A stretch of 64,000 nt of DNA from Streptomyces sp. NBC_01235 (GCF_035989285.1 NZ_CP108513.1:6262001-6326000), one strand, 5' to 3'; counted from the first letter of the stretch, positions 48,726 to 57,988 are shown. A program made the numbers and translations. The notes: a model not told the origin generated them from the sequence alone.

Positions 48726-50993
48726 TCAGCCGCGTCCGCCGCCGTTGCCGTTGCCGTTGGTCTGGCCCTGGAAGAACGTGCCGGTGTCGCCGCTGGACGT
48801 GCCGCCGTTCGTCGTGCCGTTGGTGAGCAGGCCGCCGATGAAGCCGTCGTTGTTGCCGTTGGTGTCCCCGGTGCCGCCGTTGCCGTTGTTGTTGTCGTTC
48901 TTGTCACCCTTGTCCTTCGCCGGGGGGTTCGGGATGTTGACGAGATTGAAGGACGGGGCTTCCTTGCCCTCGAGCGCGCCGGTCATGGCGTCGCGCCAGA
49001 TCGGGCCGGGGGTGTCGCCGCCGTAGACCTGTGCGTGGTACACGCCGCCGATGGTGATGTCGGTCATCTCGACCTTCTGGGTGGCGCTGCCGACCCAGAC
49101 GGCGCCCGCGAGGTTCGGGGTGTAGCCGACGAACCAGGCGTTCTTGCGAGAGTCCGTCGTACCCGTCTTACCGGCGTTCGCGCGGCCGGACAGACCGGCC
49201 TCCTTGCCCGTACCGGAGTCGACCACGCCGCTCAGCAGGGTGTTGACGGTGTCCGCGGTCTTCTCGGACATGGCCCGGGAGCACGTCGACTTCGGGACCT
49301 CCAGTGACTTCTGCTGGTCGCCGACCTTCTGGGTGATCGACTCGATGGCGATCGGGGTGCAGTACATGCCGCGTGAGGCGAAGGCGGCGTAGGCGGTGGC
49401 CATCGTCAGCGGGGAGATGCCCTTGGAACCGAGGGCGATGGCGGGCACCTCGGGGAGCTTGTCGCCGCTGCCCTGCACGACGTGCAGCGCGTCGGTCATC
49501 TTCACCACGGGGCACAGACCGATGTCCGAGATCATCTGCACGAAGTAGGTGTTGACCGACTTCTCCATGGCCGTCTTCAGCTGGTACGGCCCCTTCTCGG
49601 ACTCGCTCTCGTTCTCCAGTTTCTCGTCGTTCGTGTTGACCCACGGCTTGCTGTCACAGGTCTGCACGGGGCTCGGGTACTCCATCTGGTACGGCGACGA
49701 GTACTCCTGGGTGGCCGGGCGGCCCTCCTCCAGCGCGGCCGCGGCCACGAAGGGCTTGAACGTCGAACCGGTCGGGAAGCCGTAGTTCGACCCGCCCATG
49801 GAGGAGTTGACCGAGTAGTTGTACTCGGTCTCGTTCTTGCCGTAGCCGTAGGGCTTCGACTGGCCCATGCCGAGGATCTTGCCGGTGCCCGGCTCGACCA
49901 GGGTGGCGGCCGCGGCGACCTTGTCCGACTTGTAGACGTGGTCCTTGAGCGAGTCCTGGACGGACTTCTGGGACTGCGGTTCGAGCGTCGTACGGATCGT
50001 CAGACCGCCCTGGTTCCAGACCTTCGCCCGGTCCTCCTTGGTCTTGCCGAAGACCGGGTCGCTGAGGAAGACGCGCTCCACGTACTTGCAGAAGAAACTG
50101 GCGCCCTGGACGGCGCTGATGCAGCCGTTCTTCGGCTGCTTGACCTTCAGCCCCAGCGGGGCCCGCTGAGCCTTGGCTGCCTCGGCCTCGGAGATGTCGC
50201 CGACCTCGGCCATGCGCTTCAGCACGACGTTGCGGCGGTTGGTGGCCGTGACGTCGTCCTTGACCGGGTCGTAGACGGTCGGCTGCTGGACGAGGCCGGC
50301 CAACAGAGCCGCCTGGGGGAGGGTGAGGTCCTTGGCGTGCGTGGAGAAGTAGCGCTGGGAGGCGGCCTCGACGCCGTAGGCCTGCTCGCCGAAGAACGTG
50401 ATGTTCAGGTAGTTCTCGAGGATCTTCTTCTTGCCGAGCTCCTCCTCCACCTGGATCGCGTACTTCAGCTCCTTGATCTTGCGGCCGATGGTCTGCTGCT
50501 GGGCCTGCGCGACCTTCGTCGGGTCGTCGCCCGCCTCCTCCACGAAGACGTTCTTCACGTACTGCTGGGTGAGCGTCGAGGCACCCTGGGAGACCCCGCT
50601 GTTCTGCACGTTCTTGTTGAGCGCGCGCAGGACGCCCTTCAGGTCGACCGCCCCGTGCTCGTAGAAGCGCGAGTCCTCGATCGCGACGATCGCCTTCTGC
50701 ATGTACGGCGAGATGTTCTTCAGGTCGACGACCGTGCGGTCACGGGAGTAGACCGTGGCGATCTGGCCGCCCTCGGAGTCGAGGATCGTGGTGCGCTGGC
50801 TCAGCGGTGGCGTCTTCAGGTTGGCCGGGAGTTCGTCGAACGACTCCACCGACCCCTTGGCGGCCAGGCCCAGCGCGCCGAACGCGGGAAGGGCGATACC
50901 GGCCAGCACCGCTCCCGCGAGCACACTGACACCGAGGAACTTGGCGGCCTGCTGCGTTGGCGACAGACCACCGCCCGAGCGCTTTTTTGGCAT
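48726..50993 (-). CDS. class A penicillin-binding protein (transglycosylase/transpeptidase)
   Basis: The 755-residue enzyme polymerises and cross-links peptidoglycan outside the membrane. A short cytoplasmic start (MPKKRSGGGLSPTQQ) and one membrane helix (about 20-42) are followed by the GT51 domain, with IVAIEDSRFYEHGAVDLKGV (catalytic Glu), GASTLTQQYVKN and NYLNITFFGEQAYG. The transpeptidase has TGSTFKP (nucleophile Ser), SVN, and KTGTT. The C-terminal 70 residues are an unusual Asn/Gly/Thr/Asp-rich tail (DKNDNNNGNGGTGDTNG and beyond), probably a flexible wall-side linker. It is divergent from wblA. Confidence 0.94.
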   Translation of the reverse strand: MPKKRSGGGLSPTQQAAKFLGVSVLAGAVLAGIALPAFGALGLAAKGSVESFDELPANLKTPPLSQRTTILDSEGGQIATVYSRDRTVVDLKNISPYMQKAIVAIEDSRFYEHGAVDLKGVLRALNKNVQNSGVSQGASTLTQQYVKNVFVEEAGDDPTKVAQAQQQTIGRKIKELKYAIQVEEELGKKKILENYLNITFFGEQAYGVEAASQRYFSTHAKDLTLPQAALLAGLVQQPTVYDPVKDDVTATNRRNVVLKRMAEVGDISEAEAAKAQRAPLGLKVKQPKNGCISAVQGASFFCKYVERVFLSDPVFGKTKEDRAKVWNQGGLTIRTTLEPQSQKSVQDSLKDHVYKSDKVAAAATLVEPGTGKILGMGQSKPYGYGKNETEYNYSVNSSMGGSNYGFPTGSTFKPFVAAAALEEGRPATQEYSSPYQMEYPSPVQTCDSKPWVNTNDEKLENESESEKGPYQLKTAMEKSVNTYFVQMISDIGLCPVVKMTDALHVVQGSGDKLPEVPAIALGSKGISPLTMATAYAAFASRGMYCTPIAIESITQKVGDQQKSLEVPKSTCSRAMSEKTADTVNTLLSGVVDSGTGKEAGLSGRANAGKTGTTDSRKNAWFVGYTPNLAGAVWVGSATQKVEMTDITIGGVYHAQVYGGDTPGPIWRDAMTGALEGKEAPSFNLVNIPNPPAKDKGDKNDNNNGNGGTGDTNGNNDGFIGGLLTNGTTNGGTSSGDTGTFFQGQTNGNGNGGGRG

Positions 50994-51400
50994 GAGGGCA
51001 GCCTACGTTCTCATTCGCCGGACACGCGTCAATGCCTTGGCCTAAGCTGCTCTCAACTGTCACAGCAGCAGGGCTACGTATCAATACGTCCGGCGACCCC
51101 GAATCGTTCCGGAGGTTCCCCAACTTTTTTGGTGGGGGCGTGTCCGAATCCGCCTCGAGTGTCACCCGGCGTCCGTTGTGACCCAAGTGAACTGTCCCGC
51201 TTGTCGGGAAAGTCATGTATGTCGCAGGCTCACTCCCCCGGGTGATCTGCCGCTTACCCATAGTCCGTTCGGGCCATTCAAGATTGGGCCCGAAGGGGGT
51301 GTTGCGCTGTGCCCACCTTCCGTAACGTCCTCAACTGGCGGCGGTGAATATGCCGCTGCCGCCGTGGGGGAGCCTCGATTCGGGAGAGGACGGCGCCGGT
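50994..51400. other. divergent promoter region of PBP gene and wblA
   Basis: This 407-bp gap has no gene. wblA is known in streptomycetes to have a long regulated leader, and this region would hold its promoter. It contains an unusual run of six T between CCCCAAC and GGTGGGG (51118-51138), an imperfect hairpin. A GC-rich part ends in GGGAGAGGAC about 12 bp before the wblA start. I see no certain operator. Confidence 0.55.
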
Positions 51401-51739
51401 ATGGGCTGGGTAACCGACTGGAGTGCGCAGGCCGCCTGCCGCACTACCGATCCGGATGAACTGTTCGTTCAAGGAGCAGCGCAGAACAGGGCCAAGGCGG
51501 TGTGCACCGGATGTCCGGTACGCACGGAATGCCTGGCCGACGCGCTCGACAACCGCGTCGAGTTCGGCGTGTGGGGAGGCATGACGGAGCGCGAGCGCCG
51601 CGCACTGCTGCGCAGGCGACCGATGGTGACCTCCTGGCGCCGGCTTCTGGAGACGGCGCGTTCGGAGTACGAGCGTGGGGTGGGCATCCTGCCGCTCGAC
51701 GACGACCAGATCTACGAGAACTACGCAGCGGTGAGCTGA
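51401..51739 (+). CDS. wblA: WhiB-like iron-sulfur regulator WblA
   Basis: The 112-residue protein has the four cluster-binding cysteines Cys13, Cys35, Cys38 and Cys44 (AVCTGCPVRTEC), the GVWGG turn at 56-60, and the basic tail ERERRALLRRRP. The sequence and length match WblA, which in streptomycetes represses antibiotic production and is needed for aerial hyphae to turn into spores. It binds a 4Fe-4S cluster and works with the sigma factor. Position also agrees: a class A PBP gene is divergent upstream and ArsA ATPase genes follow convergently, as at SCO3579. An in-frame earlier start at 51344 is possible but has no support. Confidence 0.95.
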   Translation: MGWVTDWSAQAACRTTDPDELFVQGAAQNRAKAVCTGCPVRTECLADALDNRVEFGVWGGMTERERRALLRRRPMVTSWRRLLETARSEYERGVGILPLDDDQIYENYAAVS

Positions 51740-51770
51740 GCCGAGCGGTGAGCTGAGGAGAACCCTCGGC

Positions 51771-53195
51771 TCAGGCGTCGGCAGCCTCGGGCAGCTCCGG
51801 CCGGTTGGCCGCGAGCCGGTTCCCGATGTCCCGCAGCCCCGTGAGGTCATGCACATCGCCGGGCAGCGCGGCCACTTCGGCGACCGCCACCTCGGGGTGG
51901 AGCGCGGTGAAGCGGTCACGCGTGCGCTGCTCTCGGGAGAGCAGGTGCATGCGTTCCGCGTGCAGCCTCAACAGGCCTGCGGTGAGGTCGTCGACCGCCC
52001 GGTCGCCATCGGCGTCCACGGTCTGCGCCGTGTCGGCTTCCACGGTCCGGTCCGCGGCGGGGGCGTCGCGCTCCGAATCGGGTGCTGGAGATTCGGGTGC
52101 TGGAGATTCTGAACTGCCGTACGTGTCGGGAGAGTTACGAAGTCCAGCTTTCCCGCCGTCCTGATCGACAATGCCGGGCTCTTCAAGATTTTCCGCAGCG
52201 GCGAGTGCCCGCTCGGCGGACAGCTGGGTGGCGCCGCTGCCGTGGACGCGGTTGAGCACCAGACCGGCCAGCGGCATGTCCTCGGCGGCCAGCCGCTCCA
52301 CGAAGTACGCGGCCTCCCGCAGCGCGTCCCGCTCGGGAGCCGCCACCACCAGGAACGCCGTGCCGGGCGCCTGGAGGAGCTTGTACGTGGCGTCCGCGCG
52401 CGTGCGGAAGCCGCCGAACATCGAGTCCATCGCCGCCACGAACGTCTGCACGTCCTTCAGCAGTTGGCCGCCGAGCAGTTTGCCGAGTGCGCCGGTCATC
52501 ATCGACATCCCGACGTTCAGGAACTTCATCCCCGCGCGTCCGCCGACCTTGGCGGGCGCGAGCAGGACGCGGATCAACTTGCCGTCCAGGAACGACCCGA
52601 GCCGCTTCGGCGCGTCCAGGAAGTCCAGCGCCGAGCGCGACGGCGGGGTGTCGACGACGATCAGGTCCCACTCGGCCCGCGCGCGGAGCTGACCCAGCTT
52701 CTCCATCGCCATGTACTCCTGCGTGCCCGCGAAGCCCGCCGAGAGCGACTGGTAGAAGGGGTTGCCCAGGATCGCGGCCGCCCGGTCGGGGTCCGCGTGC
52801 GCCTCGACGATCTCGTCGAAGGTGCGCTTCATGTCGAGCATCATCGCGTGCAGTTCGCCGTCCCCCTCGACGCCCTTGACGCGGCGCGGGGTGTTGTCGA
52901 GCGAGTCGATGCCCATGGACTGCGCGAGCCGGCGCGCCGGGTCGATGGTGAGGACCACCACCTTGCGGCCGCGCTCGGCCGCCCTGAGCCCCAGCGCCGC
53001 CGCCGTGGTCGTCTTGCCGACCCCGCCCGAGCCGCAGCAGACCACGATGCGGGTCGCCGGGTCGTCGAGCAGCGGATCGAGGTCGAGCACGGGCGCGGGG
53101 GAGAGGCGGTGCAGGGTACTGCCCTTGCCGTGGGCCTTGCCGTGGCCCTTGCCGTGGGTCGTGCTTCCCTCGTCGTGAGCCTGGTCCGGACTCAT
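51771..53195 (-). CDS. ArsA-type ATPase (second of pair)
   Basis: The 474-residue protein starts with a Lys/His/Gly-rich leader. The deviant Walker A is CCGSGGVGKTTTAAALGL, switch I is VVLTIDPARRLAQSMG, and the Walker B/switch II is VVDTPPSRSALDFLDAP. The C-terminal 130 residues form an extended, low-complexity arm (PESPAPDSERDAPAADRTVE) followed by a helix. These GET3/ArsA-like ATPases sort tail-anchored membrane proteins or export metalloids. In actinobacteria they occur in tandem pairs, but their role is unproven. No arsenite-binding cysteine triad is obvious. It overlaps the upstream partner by 4 bp. Confidence 0.88.
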   Translation of the reverse strand: MSPDQAHDEGSTTHGKGHGKAHGKGSTLHRLSPAPVLDLDPLLDDPATRIVVCCGSGGVGKTTTAAALGLRAAERGRKVVVLTIDPARRLAQSMGIDSLDNTPRRVKGVEGDGELHAMMLDMKRTFDEIVEAHADPDRAAAILGNPFYQSLSAGFAGTQEYMAMEKLGQLRARAEWDLIVVDTPPSRSALDFLDAPKRLGSFLDGKLIRVLLAPAKVGGRAGMKFLNVGMSMMTGALGKLLGGQLLKDVQTFVAAMDSMFGGFRTRADATYKLLQAPGTAFLVVAAPERDALREAAYFVERLAAEDMPLAGLVLNRVHGSGATQLSAERALAAAENLEEPGIVDQDGGKAGLRNSPDTYGSSESPAPESPAPDSERDAPAADRTVEADTAQTVDADGDRAVDDLTAGLLRLHAERMHLLSREQRTRDRFTALHPEVAVAEVAALPGDVHDLTGLRDIGNRLAANRPELPEAADA

Positions 53196-54169
53196 GCGAT
53201 CCCCTGCTTCCGCAGTTCGGTGGCGAGTTGGTACAGGCCCGCGAGGTCGAGGCCCTCGGCGAGCAGCGGCAGTTCGTGCAGCGGCAGGTCCAGTTCGCCC
53301 AGGACCACGCGCTGCTCGTGCTCCAGCGCGTACCGCTCGGCGTACTCCCCGGCCTGCTTCAGGAGCGGATCCACCAGGCGCTCGGCGTGCCCGCCGCGTC
53401 GCGCCCCGCCGAGCCCGGCGGCGGACAACGACCGGGCAACAGAGGAACGCGTCACGGTCCGGACGAGTTCCAGCCCGTCCTCGTCCAGCACCTCGGGCCG
53501 CACCATGTTGACGATGACCCGCCCCACCGGCAGTTTCGCCGCCCGCAACTCAGCGATGCCGTCGGCGGTCTCCTGGACCGGCATCTCCTCCAGCAGCGTC
53601 ACCAGGTGCACGGCCGTCTCCGACGACTTCAGCACCCGCATCACGGCCTGCGCCTGATTGTGTATGGGGCCGATCCTGGCCAGCCCGGCAACCTCGTCGT
53701 TGACGTTCAGGAAGCGGGTGACGCGGCCCGTGGGCGGGGCGTCCATGACGACGTAGTCGTACACGAACCGCCCGCCTCTGTCCTTCCTGCGCACCGCCTC
53801 GCACGCCTTGCCGGTGAGGAGCACGTCCCTCAGGCCGGGGGCGACGGTGGTGGCGAAGTCGATGGCGCCCAGCTTCTTCAGGGCCCGTCCGGCGCCCCCC
53901 AGTTTGTAGAACATCTGGAGGTAGTCCAGAAGGGCCAGTTCGGGGTCGATGGCGAGGGCGTACACCTCACCGCCCCCCGGGGCGACGGCGATCTTGCGTT
54001 CCTCATAGGGCAACGCCTCCGTCTCGAAGAGCTGCGCGATGCCCTGCCGGCCCTCCACCTCGACGAGAAGCGTGCGCTTCCCTGCCGTGGCGAGGGCCAG
54101 CGCGAGGGCCGCGGCGACCGTCGTCTTACCGGTCCCGCCCTTGCCACTGACGACCTGGAGCCTGCTCAC
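53192..54169 (-). CDS. ArsA-type ATPase (first of pair)
   Basis: The 325-residue protein opens with SRLQVVSGKGGTGKTTVAAA (deviant Walker A). It has LLVEVEGRQGIAQLFETEAL, VYALAIDPELALLDYLQMFY, YDYVVMDAPPTGRVTRFLNV (switch II) and EEMPVQETADGIAELRAAKL. It is coupled by a 4-bp overlap (ATGA) to the second ATPase and probably forms a heterodimer with it. The GTG at 54169 was chosen because the P-loop strand begins there. It is divergent from a DUF4177 gene. Confidence 0.88.
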   Translation of the reverse strand: MSRLQVVSGKGGTGKTTVAAALALALATAGKRTLLVEVEGRQGIAQLFETEALPYEERKIAVAPGGGEVYALAIDPELALLDYLQMFYKLGGAGRALKKLGAIDFATTVAPGLRDVLLTGKACEAVRRKDRGGRFVYDYVVMDAPPTGRVTRFLNVNDEVAGLARIGPIHNQAQAVMRVLKSSETAVHLVTLLEEMPVQETADGIAELRAAKLPVGRVIVNMVRPEVLDEDGLELVRTVTRSSVARSLSAAGLGGARRGGHAERLVDPLLKQAGEYAERYALEHEQRVVLGELDLPLHELPLLAEGLDLAGLYQLATELRKQGIA

Positions 54170-54289
54170 GTCTTCGAGCGTAACCAGTCGGCGCCCGAGG
54201 CAATCGGGAGGCTGTGGACAACGGGGTCGGCAATCGGCCACATGGCCTGTGGAACAGGCCCTCGGGCAACAGCGGATACAGTCGGCCCC

Positions 54290-54448
54290 ATGACCAAGTG
54301 GGAATACGCAACCGTGCCGCTGCTCGTCCACGCCACGAAGCAGATTCTGGACACCTGGGGCGAGGACGGCTGGGAACTCGTCCAGGTCGTGCCCGGCCCG
54401 AACAACCCGGAGCAGCTCGTCGCCTACCTGAAGCGGGCGAAGGCGTGA
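54290..54448 (+). CDS. DUF4177 small protein
   Basis: The 52-residue protein MTKWEYATVPLLVHATKQIL continues DTWGEDGWELVQVVPGPNNP. This is the conserved WEY...L-GW-LV pattern of DUF4177. Its function is unknown. It is co-translated with the RidA gene through a 4-bp GTGA overlap and is divergent from the ArsA pair. Confidence 0.9.
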   Translation: MTKWEYATVPLLVHATKQILDTWGEDGWELVQVVPGPNNPEQLVAYLKRAKA

Positions 54449-54909
54449 GCGCGGTCGAGGCGAGGCTCGCCGAGCTGGGGCTGACCCTGCCGGCGGTCGT
54501 GCCGCCGCTCGCGGCGTACCAGCCCGCCGTGCAGTCCGGCCCGTACGTGTACACGTCCGGCCAGCTGCCCATGGTGGACGGCAAGCTGCCGGTCACCGGC
54601 AAGGTCGGCGCCGAGGTCACCCCCGAGGAGGCCAAGGAGCTGGCCCGCACCTGCGCGCTGAACGCCCTGGCCGCCGTCAAGTCGGTCGCGGGCGATCTGG
54701 ACCGCATCGCGCGCGTGGTGAAGGTCGTCGGCTTCGTGGCGTCGGCCGCCGACTTCACCGGCCAGCCCGCCGTCCTCAACGGCGCGAGCGAGCTGCTGGG
54801 CGAGGTCCTCGGCGACAAGGGCGTGCACGCGCGCAGCGCGGTGGGCGTCGCGGTGCTGCCGCTGGACGCGCCGGTGGAGGTCGAGATCCAGGTCGAGCTC
54901 GTCCCGTAG
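54445..54909 (+). CDS. RidA family enamine/imine deaminase
   Basis: The 154-residue protein has LAELGLTLPAVVPPLAAYQP, VQSGPYVYTSGQLPMVDGKL, ARTCALNALAAVKSVAGDLD, RIARVVKVVGFVASAADF and HARSAVGVAVLPLDAPVEVE. The last contains the Arg (HARSAVG) that binds substrate carboxylate in RidA proteins. It removes reactive enamine intermediates formed by PLP enzymes, or is a close relative of that group (YjgF/SCO3575-like). Its start overlaps the DUF4177 stop. Confidence 0.9.
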   Translation: MSAVEARLAELGLTLPAVVPPLAAYQPAVQSGPYVYTSGQLPMVDGKLPVTGKVGAEVTPEEAKELARTCALNALAAVKSVAGDLDRIARVVKVVGFVASAADFTGQPAVLNGASELLGEVLGDKGVHARSAVGVAVLPLDAPVEVEIQVELVP

Positions 54910-54969
54910 GCGCGCTCTGACCTCGGGAACCTCTCGAACATTCGCGCACCACGGGATAGCCTCGCGCCC

Positions 54970-55851
54970 ATGGCGAATGGGCAGTGGTTTCCCCAGGACT
55001 GGCCGGAACGCATCCGCGCGCTCACGGACGGCACCCTCACTCCGGTCGCCCCGAAGCGCGCGGCCACCGTCATGCTCCTGAAGGACACCGACGGTGGCGG
55101 CCCCGTCGTCCACATGCTGCGCAGACGCGCCTCCATGGCCTTCGCCGGAGGCGCGTACGCCTATCCCGGCGGCGGCGTCGACCCCCGCGACGACGACCTT
55201 CAATTCCGCTGGGCGGGCCCCACGCGCGCGTGGTGGGCCGAGAGGCTCGGCGTCGACGAGACGGCGGCCCAGGCGATCGTCTGCGCGGCCGTGCGCGAGA
55301 CCTACGAGGAGGCCGGCGTCCTGCTCGCGGGGCCGACCCCCGACTCCGTCGTCGGCGACACCACAGGCGCCGACTGGGAGGCCGACCGGGCCGCGGTGGC
55401 CGCCCGTGACCTGTCGTTCGCCGAGTTCCTCGACCGCCGCGGCCTGGTCCTGCGCTCCGACCTCCTCGGCGCCTGGACGCGCTGGATCACCCCGGAGTTC
55501 GAGCCCCGCCGCTACGACACCTGGTTCTTCGTGGCCGCGCTCCCCGCAGGTCAGCGCACCCGCAACGCCTCCACGGAGGCCGACCGCACGGTGTGGATCC
55601 GCCCGTCCGACGCGGCGGCCTCGTACGACAAGGGCGAGCTGTTGATGATGCCGCCCACCATCGCGACACTGCGCCGGCTCGCCCCGTACGCCACGGCCGC
55701 CGAGGCGCTCGCCGCGGCAGCCGACCGCGACCTGACCCCCGTCCTGGCTGAGGCCCGCCTGGAGGACGGCGAGGTCGTGCTGTCCTGGCCCGGGCACGAC
55801 GAGTTCACCAAGCACATCCCCATCGGGACGACGGGCGCGGGATCCGTATGA
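54970..55851 (+). CDS. NUDIX hydrolase, long actinobacterial type
   Basis: The 293-residue protein has VMLLKDTDGGGPVVHMLRRR and AFAGGAYAYPGGGVDPRDDD. The Nudix-like helix sits in AIVCAAVRETYEEAGVLLAG (REx2EEx(A/G) core), after a longer than usual loop. The C-terminal part carries WITPEFEPRRYDTWFFVAAL. Members hydrolyse nucleoside diphosphate-linked compounds, and the substrate is unknown here. The ATG at 54970 lies close to a weak upstream region and may be leaderless. It is part of a rightward series with MBL hydrolase downstream. Confidence 0.85.
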   Translation: MANGQWFPQDWPERIRALTDGTLTPVAPKRAATVMLLKDTDGGGPVVHMLRRRASMAFAGGAYAYPGGGVDPRDDDLQFRWAGPTRAWWAERLGVDETAAQAIVCAAVRETYEEAGVLLAGPTPDSVVGDTTGADWEADRAAVAARDLSFAEFLDRRGLVLRSDLLGAWTRWITPEFEPRRYDTWFFVAALPAGQRTRNASTEADRTVWIRPSDAAASYDKGELLMMPPTIATLRRLAPYATAAEALAAAADRDLTPVLAEARLEDGEVVLSWPGHDEFTKHIPIGTTGAGSV

Positions 55852-56101
55852 CGGGCGCTGTGGGCACTACGAGCCTGGCGGGTGCTACGGGCGTCCATGA
55901 GCGGGTAGACGGGAACGGGGGCGGGAGCGGTCTTCCTGGCCGGTCGCGCGGCGGAGAATCGATCCTCCGCGCGCCCCATGCGCGCCAGGCACCACGCCCG
56001 CCCCTCGCGCCCCACGCACCGCTTGGAGCACTTCCGCGAGCCGTACCCGTCGCCGGTCGCCGAAGTGCCTTTCAGCCCAGCCCGACGGAAGGCTCCCCCG
56101 C

Positions 56102-56932
56102 ATGACCGACGCAGCCGCCCTCCCCGGCCAGCCTCGAGGCGGAGTCCTCTCGGGCCCCGCCACTCCGCGCGCGGTCAACGTCCTCGCGCCGAACGCCTCC
56201 GCGATGACCCTGGACGGCACGAACACCTGGATCGTCTCCGAGCCCGACTCCGAGCTGGCGGTCGTGATCGATCCGGGCCCGCTGGACGACGGCCATCTGC
56301 GCGCGGTCGTCGACACCGCCGAGCGGGCGGGCAAGCGCGTCGCCCTGACTCTGCTGACCCACGGCCATCCCGACCACGCCGAGGGCGCCGTCCGCTTCGC
56401 CGGGCTGACCGGCACGAAGGTGCGGGCCCTGGACCCGGCGCTGCGGCTGGGGGAGGAGGGCCTGGGCGCCGGGAACGTGATCACCGTGGGCGGCCTGGAG
56501 CTGCGGGTCGTCCCGACGCCCGGCCACACCGCCGACTCCCTGTGCTTCCACCTCCCGGCCGACCGGGCCGTCCTGACCGGCGACACGATCCTGGGACGCG
56601 GCACGACCGTCGTGGCGCACCCTGACGGCCGTCTGGGCGACTACCTGGACTCCCTGCGCCGGCTGAGGTCCCTCACGGTCGACGACGGCGTCCACACCGT
56701 CCTCCCGGGCCACGGGCCCGTCCTGGAGGACGCCCAGGGCGCCGTCGAGTTCTACCTCGCCCACCGCGCCCATCGCCTCGCCCAGGTCGAGACGGCCGTC
56801 GAGGACGGCTTCCGCACCCCTGCCGAGGTCGTCGCCCACGTGTACGCCGACGTCGACCGCTCCCTGTGGCCGGCGGCGGAGCTGTCGGTACGGGCCCAGC
56901 TGGAGTACCTGACCGAACACGGGCTCATCTAG
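56102..56932 (+). CDS. MBL-fold metallo-hydrolase
   Basis: The 276-residue protein carries the metal motif LLTHGHPDHAEGAVRF (HxHxDH), a further His in VPTPGHTADSLCFHL, Asp in AVLTGDTILGRGTTVVAH, and His in VLPGHGPVLEDAQ. This is a complete dinuclear zinc site. It is near LACTB2/glyoxalase II-like enzymes and probably acts on RNA or thioesters, which is not decidable here. Its stop codon TAG is inside the CTAG end of the MITE-like element at 56929-57162. The 250 bp upstream (55852-56101) carry no gene. Confidence 0.88.
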   Translation: MTDAAALPGQPRGGVLSGPATPRAVNVLAPNASAMTLDGTNTWIVSEPDSELAVVIDPGPLDDGHLRAVVDTAERAGKRVALTLLTHGHPDHAEGAVRFAGLTGTKVRALDPALRLGEEGLGAGNVITVGGLELRVVPTPGHTADSLCFHLPADRAVLTGDTILGRGTTVVAHPDGRLGDYLDSLRRLRSLTVDDGVHTVLPGHGPVLEDAQGAVEFYLAHRAHRLAQVETAVEDGFRTPAEVVAHVYADVDRSLWPAAELSVRAQLEYLTEHGLI

Positions 56933-57162
56933 TGCCGTGACAGGCGACGTTCGCCCCGTCGCGACGGGGCGGCACGCTCCCCCACTGCCTCACGGGCGTG
57001 GGAGGTGCCCCCACTCGCCGCACCGGCCGAAGACCCAGGTACAGGTACGTCCAGTACGAGGGCCTTCGGCCGGCACTCCCCCAGCCTTCGGCCGGGGGGA
57101 CCCCCAGAGCACGCACCGGACGCCGCTCCTTCACGGGCGAACGGTGCCTGCCACGGCACTAG
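56929..57162. mobile_element. MITE-like element with CTAG ends
   Basis: This 234-bp non-coding unit has inverted ends. Left: CTAGTGCCGTGACAGGCGAC, then GTTCGCC. Right (reverse strand): CTAGTGCCGTGGCAGGCACC, then GTTCGCC. About 24 of 27 positions match. Internal GC-rich hairpins are present (for example CCTTCGGCC/GGCCGAAG motifs near 57060-57100). I recall similar sequences as multi-copy intergenic repeats in streptomycetes. It lies exactly between two convergent genes, and each CTAG contains the stop codon of the adjoining gene. Confidence 0.75.
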
Positions 57163-57988
57163 TCCGTCTCTTCGGGACGCGGGGCTTTGACGCCGTGCAC
57201 GCGCGCGTACTCCTCCGCAAGCCAGGGGCCGAGGTCGTCGACGTACGACCGCAGGAGGTCCAGGTCCCCCTCGGGTCGTAGCCGCGGACGGCCGCCGCCC
57301 GCACCTGCTCCGCGCGCGCGGGGTAGTAGGCGCCGAACGCCTCCGCCATCTCGTGCAGGTCGCTCGTCCAGCCGTTCCAGCGGGGCATGACGAGCGTGAA
57401 CGCGGTGCGCACGAGGCGCCGGGACATGAACCGGACGAGAGGCCGCCGGGCCTCCTCGGAGTCGTCCGCCGAGGAGACGCGGTCGCGCCAGCGCGGCAGG
57501 AGCAGGGCGAGGTCGCCGTTGGTCTCGCGGGCGAGCAGCGAGTCGGGACGGTAGCGGGGCAGGTGCACGGCCAGGTCCTCGCCGAGCAGCGGTGTGCACA
57601 GGCAGGCCAGGAACCACCCCAGGTCGTGCCGCTCCAGCTCGCTCAGCACGCGCGCGTGGCCGACGAGAAGCGTTCCGCCGCCGTCGATCTGGGGGAACTC
57701 CTTGTCGAGGGCCTCGTCGAGCGCCCGTCCGCAGGCCCGGTCCGCGTCGGCCGGCTCCTCGTGCAGGACGACCAGGAGGTCCAGGTCGCTGCGGCCCACG
57801 CGCGCGGTGCCACGCGGGATCGACCCGTAGAGGTACGCGCTGTGCAGCCGGGCTCCGAAGAGATCCAGGATCCGGTCCCGAGCCGCCGCGACGACGGGCC
57901 GGAACGCGTGCGGCACGCGCGCGAGTGAGCCTTCGCGGGCGATGTGGCCCTGGGAGTCGAGTCCTCTGGAGGGAACCGTTTCAGCCAT
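57159..57988 (-). pseudogene. nucleotidyltransferase (aminoglycoside adenylyltransferase-like), frameshifted
   Basis: The N-terminal frame starts MAETVPSRGLDSQGHIAREG and has the nucleotidyltransferase signature LYGSIPRGTARVGRSDLDLL (GS...DxD). It is followed by LGWFLACLCTPLLGEDLAVH and VRFMSRRLVRTAFTLVMPRW. After YYPARAEQVRAAAVRGYDP the frame goes astray. The sensible end (DLDLLRSYVDDLGPWLAEEY, ARVHGVKAPRPEETD) is one frame over. One extra G in the run of five G at about 57266-57270 would restore a full 276-residue protein. So it is a recent single-base deletion or a sequencing error. It ends at the TAG in the MITE end. Confidence 0.75.

Noticed and set aside
55848..56105. Small plus-strand frame between the NUDIX and MBL genes
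   Set aside because: Low-complexity Gly/Pro/Arg product with no ribosome binding site. It overlaps both neighbours' ends and looks like spacer.
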